From Oscillospiraceae bacterium (GTDB lineage: Bacteria > Bacillota > Clostridia > Oscillospirales > Ethanoligenentaceae): a stretch of DNA of 5,915 nucleotides. A program made the translations under genes and the position numbers. The notes under the pieces were generated by a model. It saw only the letters and a program-made list of their open reading frames with translations. It did not search any database and had not been told where the DNA came from. Location: the NCBI GenBank assembly GCA_003518885.1, contig DOXU01000073.1, positions 1 through 5,915 of the forward strand, in the 5' to 3' direction. Shown here piece after piece: positions 5,444 to 5,915 of the stretch (its first letter is position 1; the number at the start of each line of letters is the position of its first letter).

Positions 5444-5915
5444 TCAGCAAATTTCTTTATCCGGACACAAAACGCAATAAATAATATAACACACACAGGT
5501 AAAAAACGCATAAATCAACGTGAACTCAAAGGCAAACATTGTGCCAGAGCTAGCCACCGCATTCAGGACTTTCCCTAAATGGATAACATTCCAAGAATTC
5601 AAACGGACAAAACGCCCTAAGTAGATTCCATACCCTGTAAGCAAAAAAATTACAGCCATACAGAGTGTTTGAGAAACCCAAGAAGTGAAGCGCCGGCACA
5701 ATAATCTATGAATGATGCGTAGAGAAAGCAGACCAAATAGGATTCCCATAAAGAAACCAATACCGATATACACGATACGAATCCACAACTGCCCCGAATA
5801 AAATGGATAGCCTAATATATGAATAAAATCTGTCAACATGTAAATTGAATTAGGAAAAAAGAGAAGCCAAAGTATAAAAAGAATGATCTTCATGACACGT
5901 GAGTGTCCCCCGTGC
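5444..5915 (-). CDS. DUF1361 membrane protein, 5' end outside window
   Basis: Integral membrane protein of the DUF1361 family, function unknown. The family signatures are clear: LLFFPNSIYMLTDFIH (residues 10-25, counted from the ATG at 5893) and YLGRFVRLNSWNV (91-103). Four hydrophobic segments are visible, at about 2-20, 36-60, 73-92 and 117-142. The frame stays open upstream of 5893 to the edge of the window, no Shine-Dalgarno precedes that ATG, and DUF1361 proteins normally have further N-terminal membrane helices before the FFPN motif. The gene therefore most likely begins beyond the window, and 5893 is an internal Met. It ends 128 bp before the hcp ATG in the same direction, with no clear terminator between, so some read-through into hcp is possible. 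Confidence 0.85.
   Translation of the reverse strand, partial: HGGHSRVMKIILFILWLLFFPNSIYMLTDFIHILGYPFYSGQLWIRIVYIGIGFFMGILFGLLSLRIIHRLLCRRFTSWVSQTLCMAVIFLLTGYGIYLGRFVRLNSWNVIHLGKVLNAVASSGTMFAFEFTLIYAFFTCVCYIIYCVLCPDKEIC

Noticed and set aside
5308..5511. 67-codon minus-strand frame upstream of hcp
   Set aside because: It spans the hcp promoter, overlaps both neighbours out of frame and has no ribosome binding site.
1..5915. CRISPR array, insertion sequence, tRNA or rRNA gene
   Set aside because: No regularly spaced direct repeats, transposase motifs, terminal inverted repeats around an ORF, or tRNA/rRNA signatures were seen on either strand.

Overview
This window looks like a piece of chromosome from a low-to-moderate-GC, anaerobic Gram-positive-lineage bacterium (Firmicutes; a Negativicute or a Clostridium relative is my best guess). 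That inference rests on the strong AAGGAG-type ribosome binding sites, the AT-rich consensus sigma-A promoters, the Rho-independent hairpins and the presence of a hybrid-cluster protein. I cannot name a species. Every gene I can support lies on the minus strand, so the text below follows transcription, from high to low coordinates.

Right end (5915 to 5316): the 3' part of a DUF1361 membrane protein gene that runs in from outside the window. It is followed by an AT-rich gap with a promoter for hcp. A perfect 6-4-6 palindrome is centred about 42 bp upstream of the predicted start of transcription, the position used by class II CRP/FNR-type activators.

Middle (5315 to 2701): hcp, the hybrid-cluster protein (hydroxylamine/nitric oxide reductase family), with all cluster ligands intact and a perfect hairpin just after it. 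Next come a 70-residue protein of unknown function with its own Shine-Dalgarno, an operator-like palindrome and a strong terminator, and then a cyclophilin-type peptidylprolyl isomerase with a clear promoter.

Left part (2673 to 1): a possible 45-codon small ORF follows the isomerase. Its last codons contain a perfect TTGACA-17-TATAAT promoter. This promoter starts a roughly 330-nt leader with many mutually consistent helices, ending in a Rho-independent terminator 82 bp before the next gene. Downstream lie carboxynorspermidine synthase (saccharopine-dehydrogenase-like) and carboxynorspermidine decarboxylase (NspC, cut off by the window edge), one base apart. Together they make (nor)spermidine by the aspartate-semialdehyde route. 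The leader is the most interesting part of the window. One strand of a small hairpin in it can also pair, over 8 bp, with the 5' arm of the terminator, the arrangement expected of an attenuator or riboswitch controlling polyamine synthesis. I do not recognise it as any known riboswitch class.
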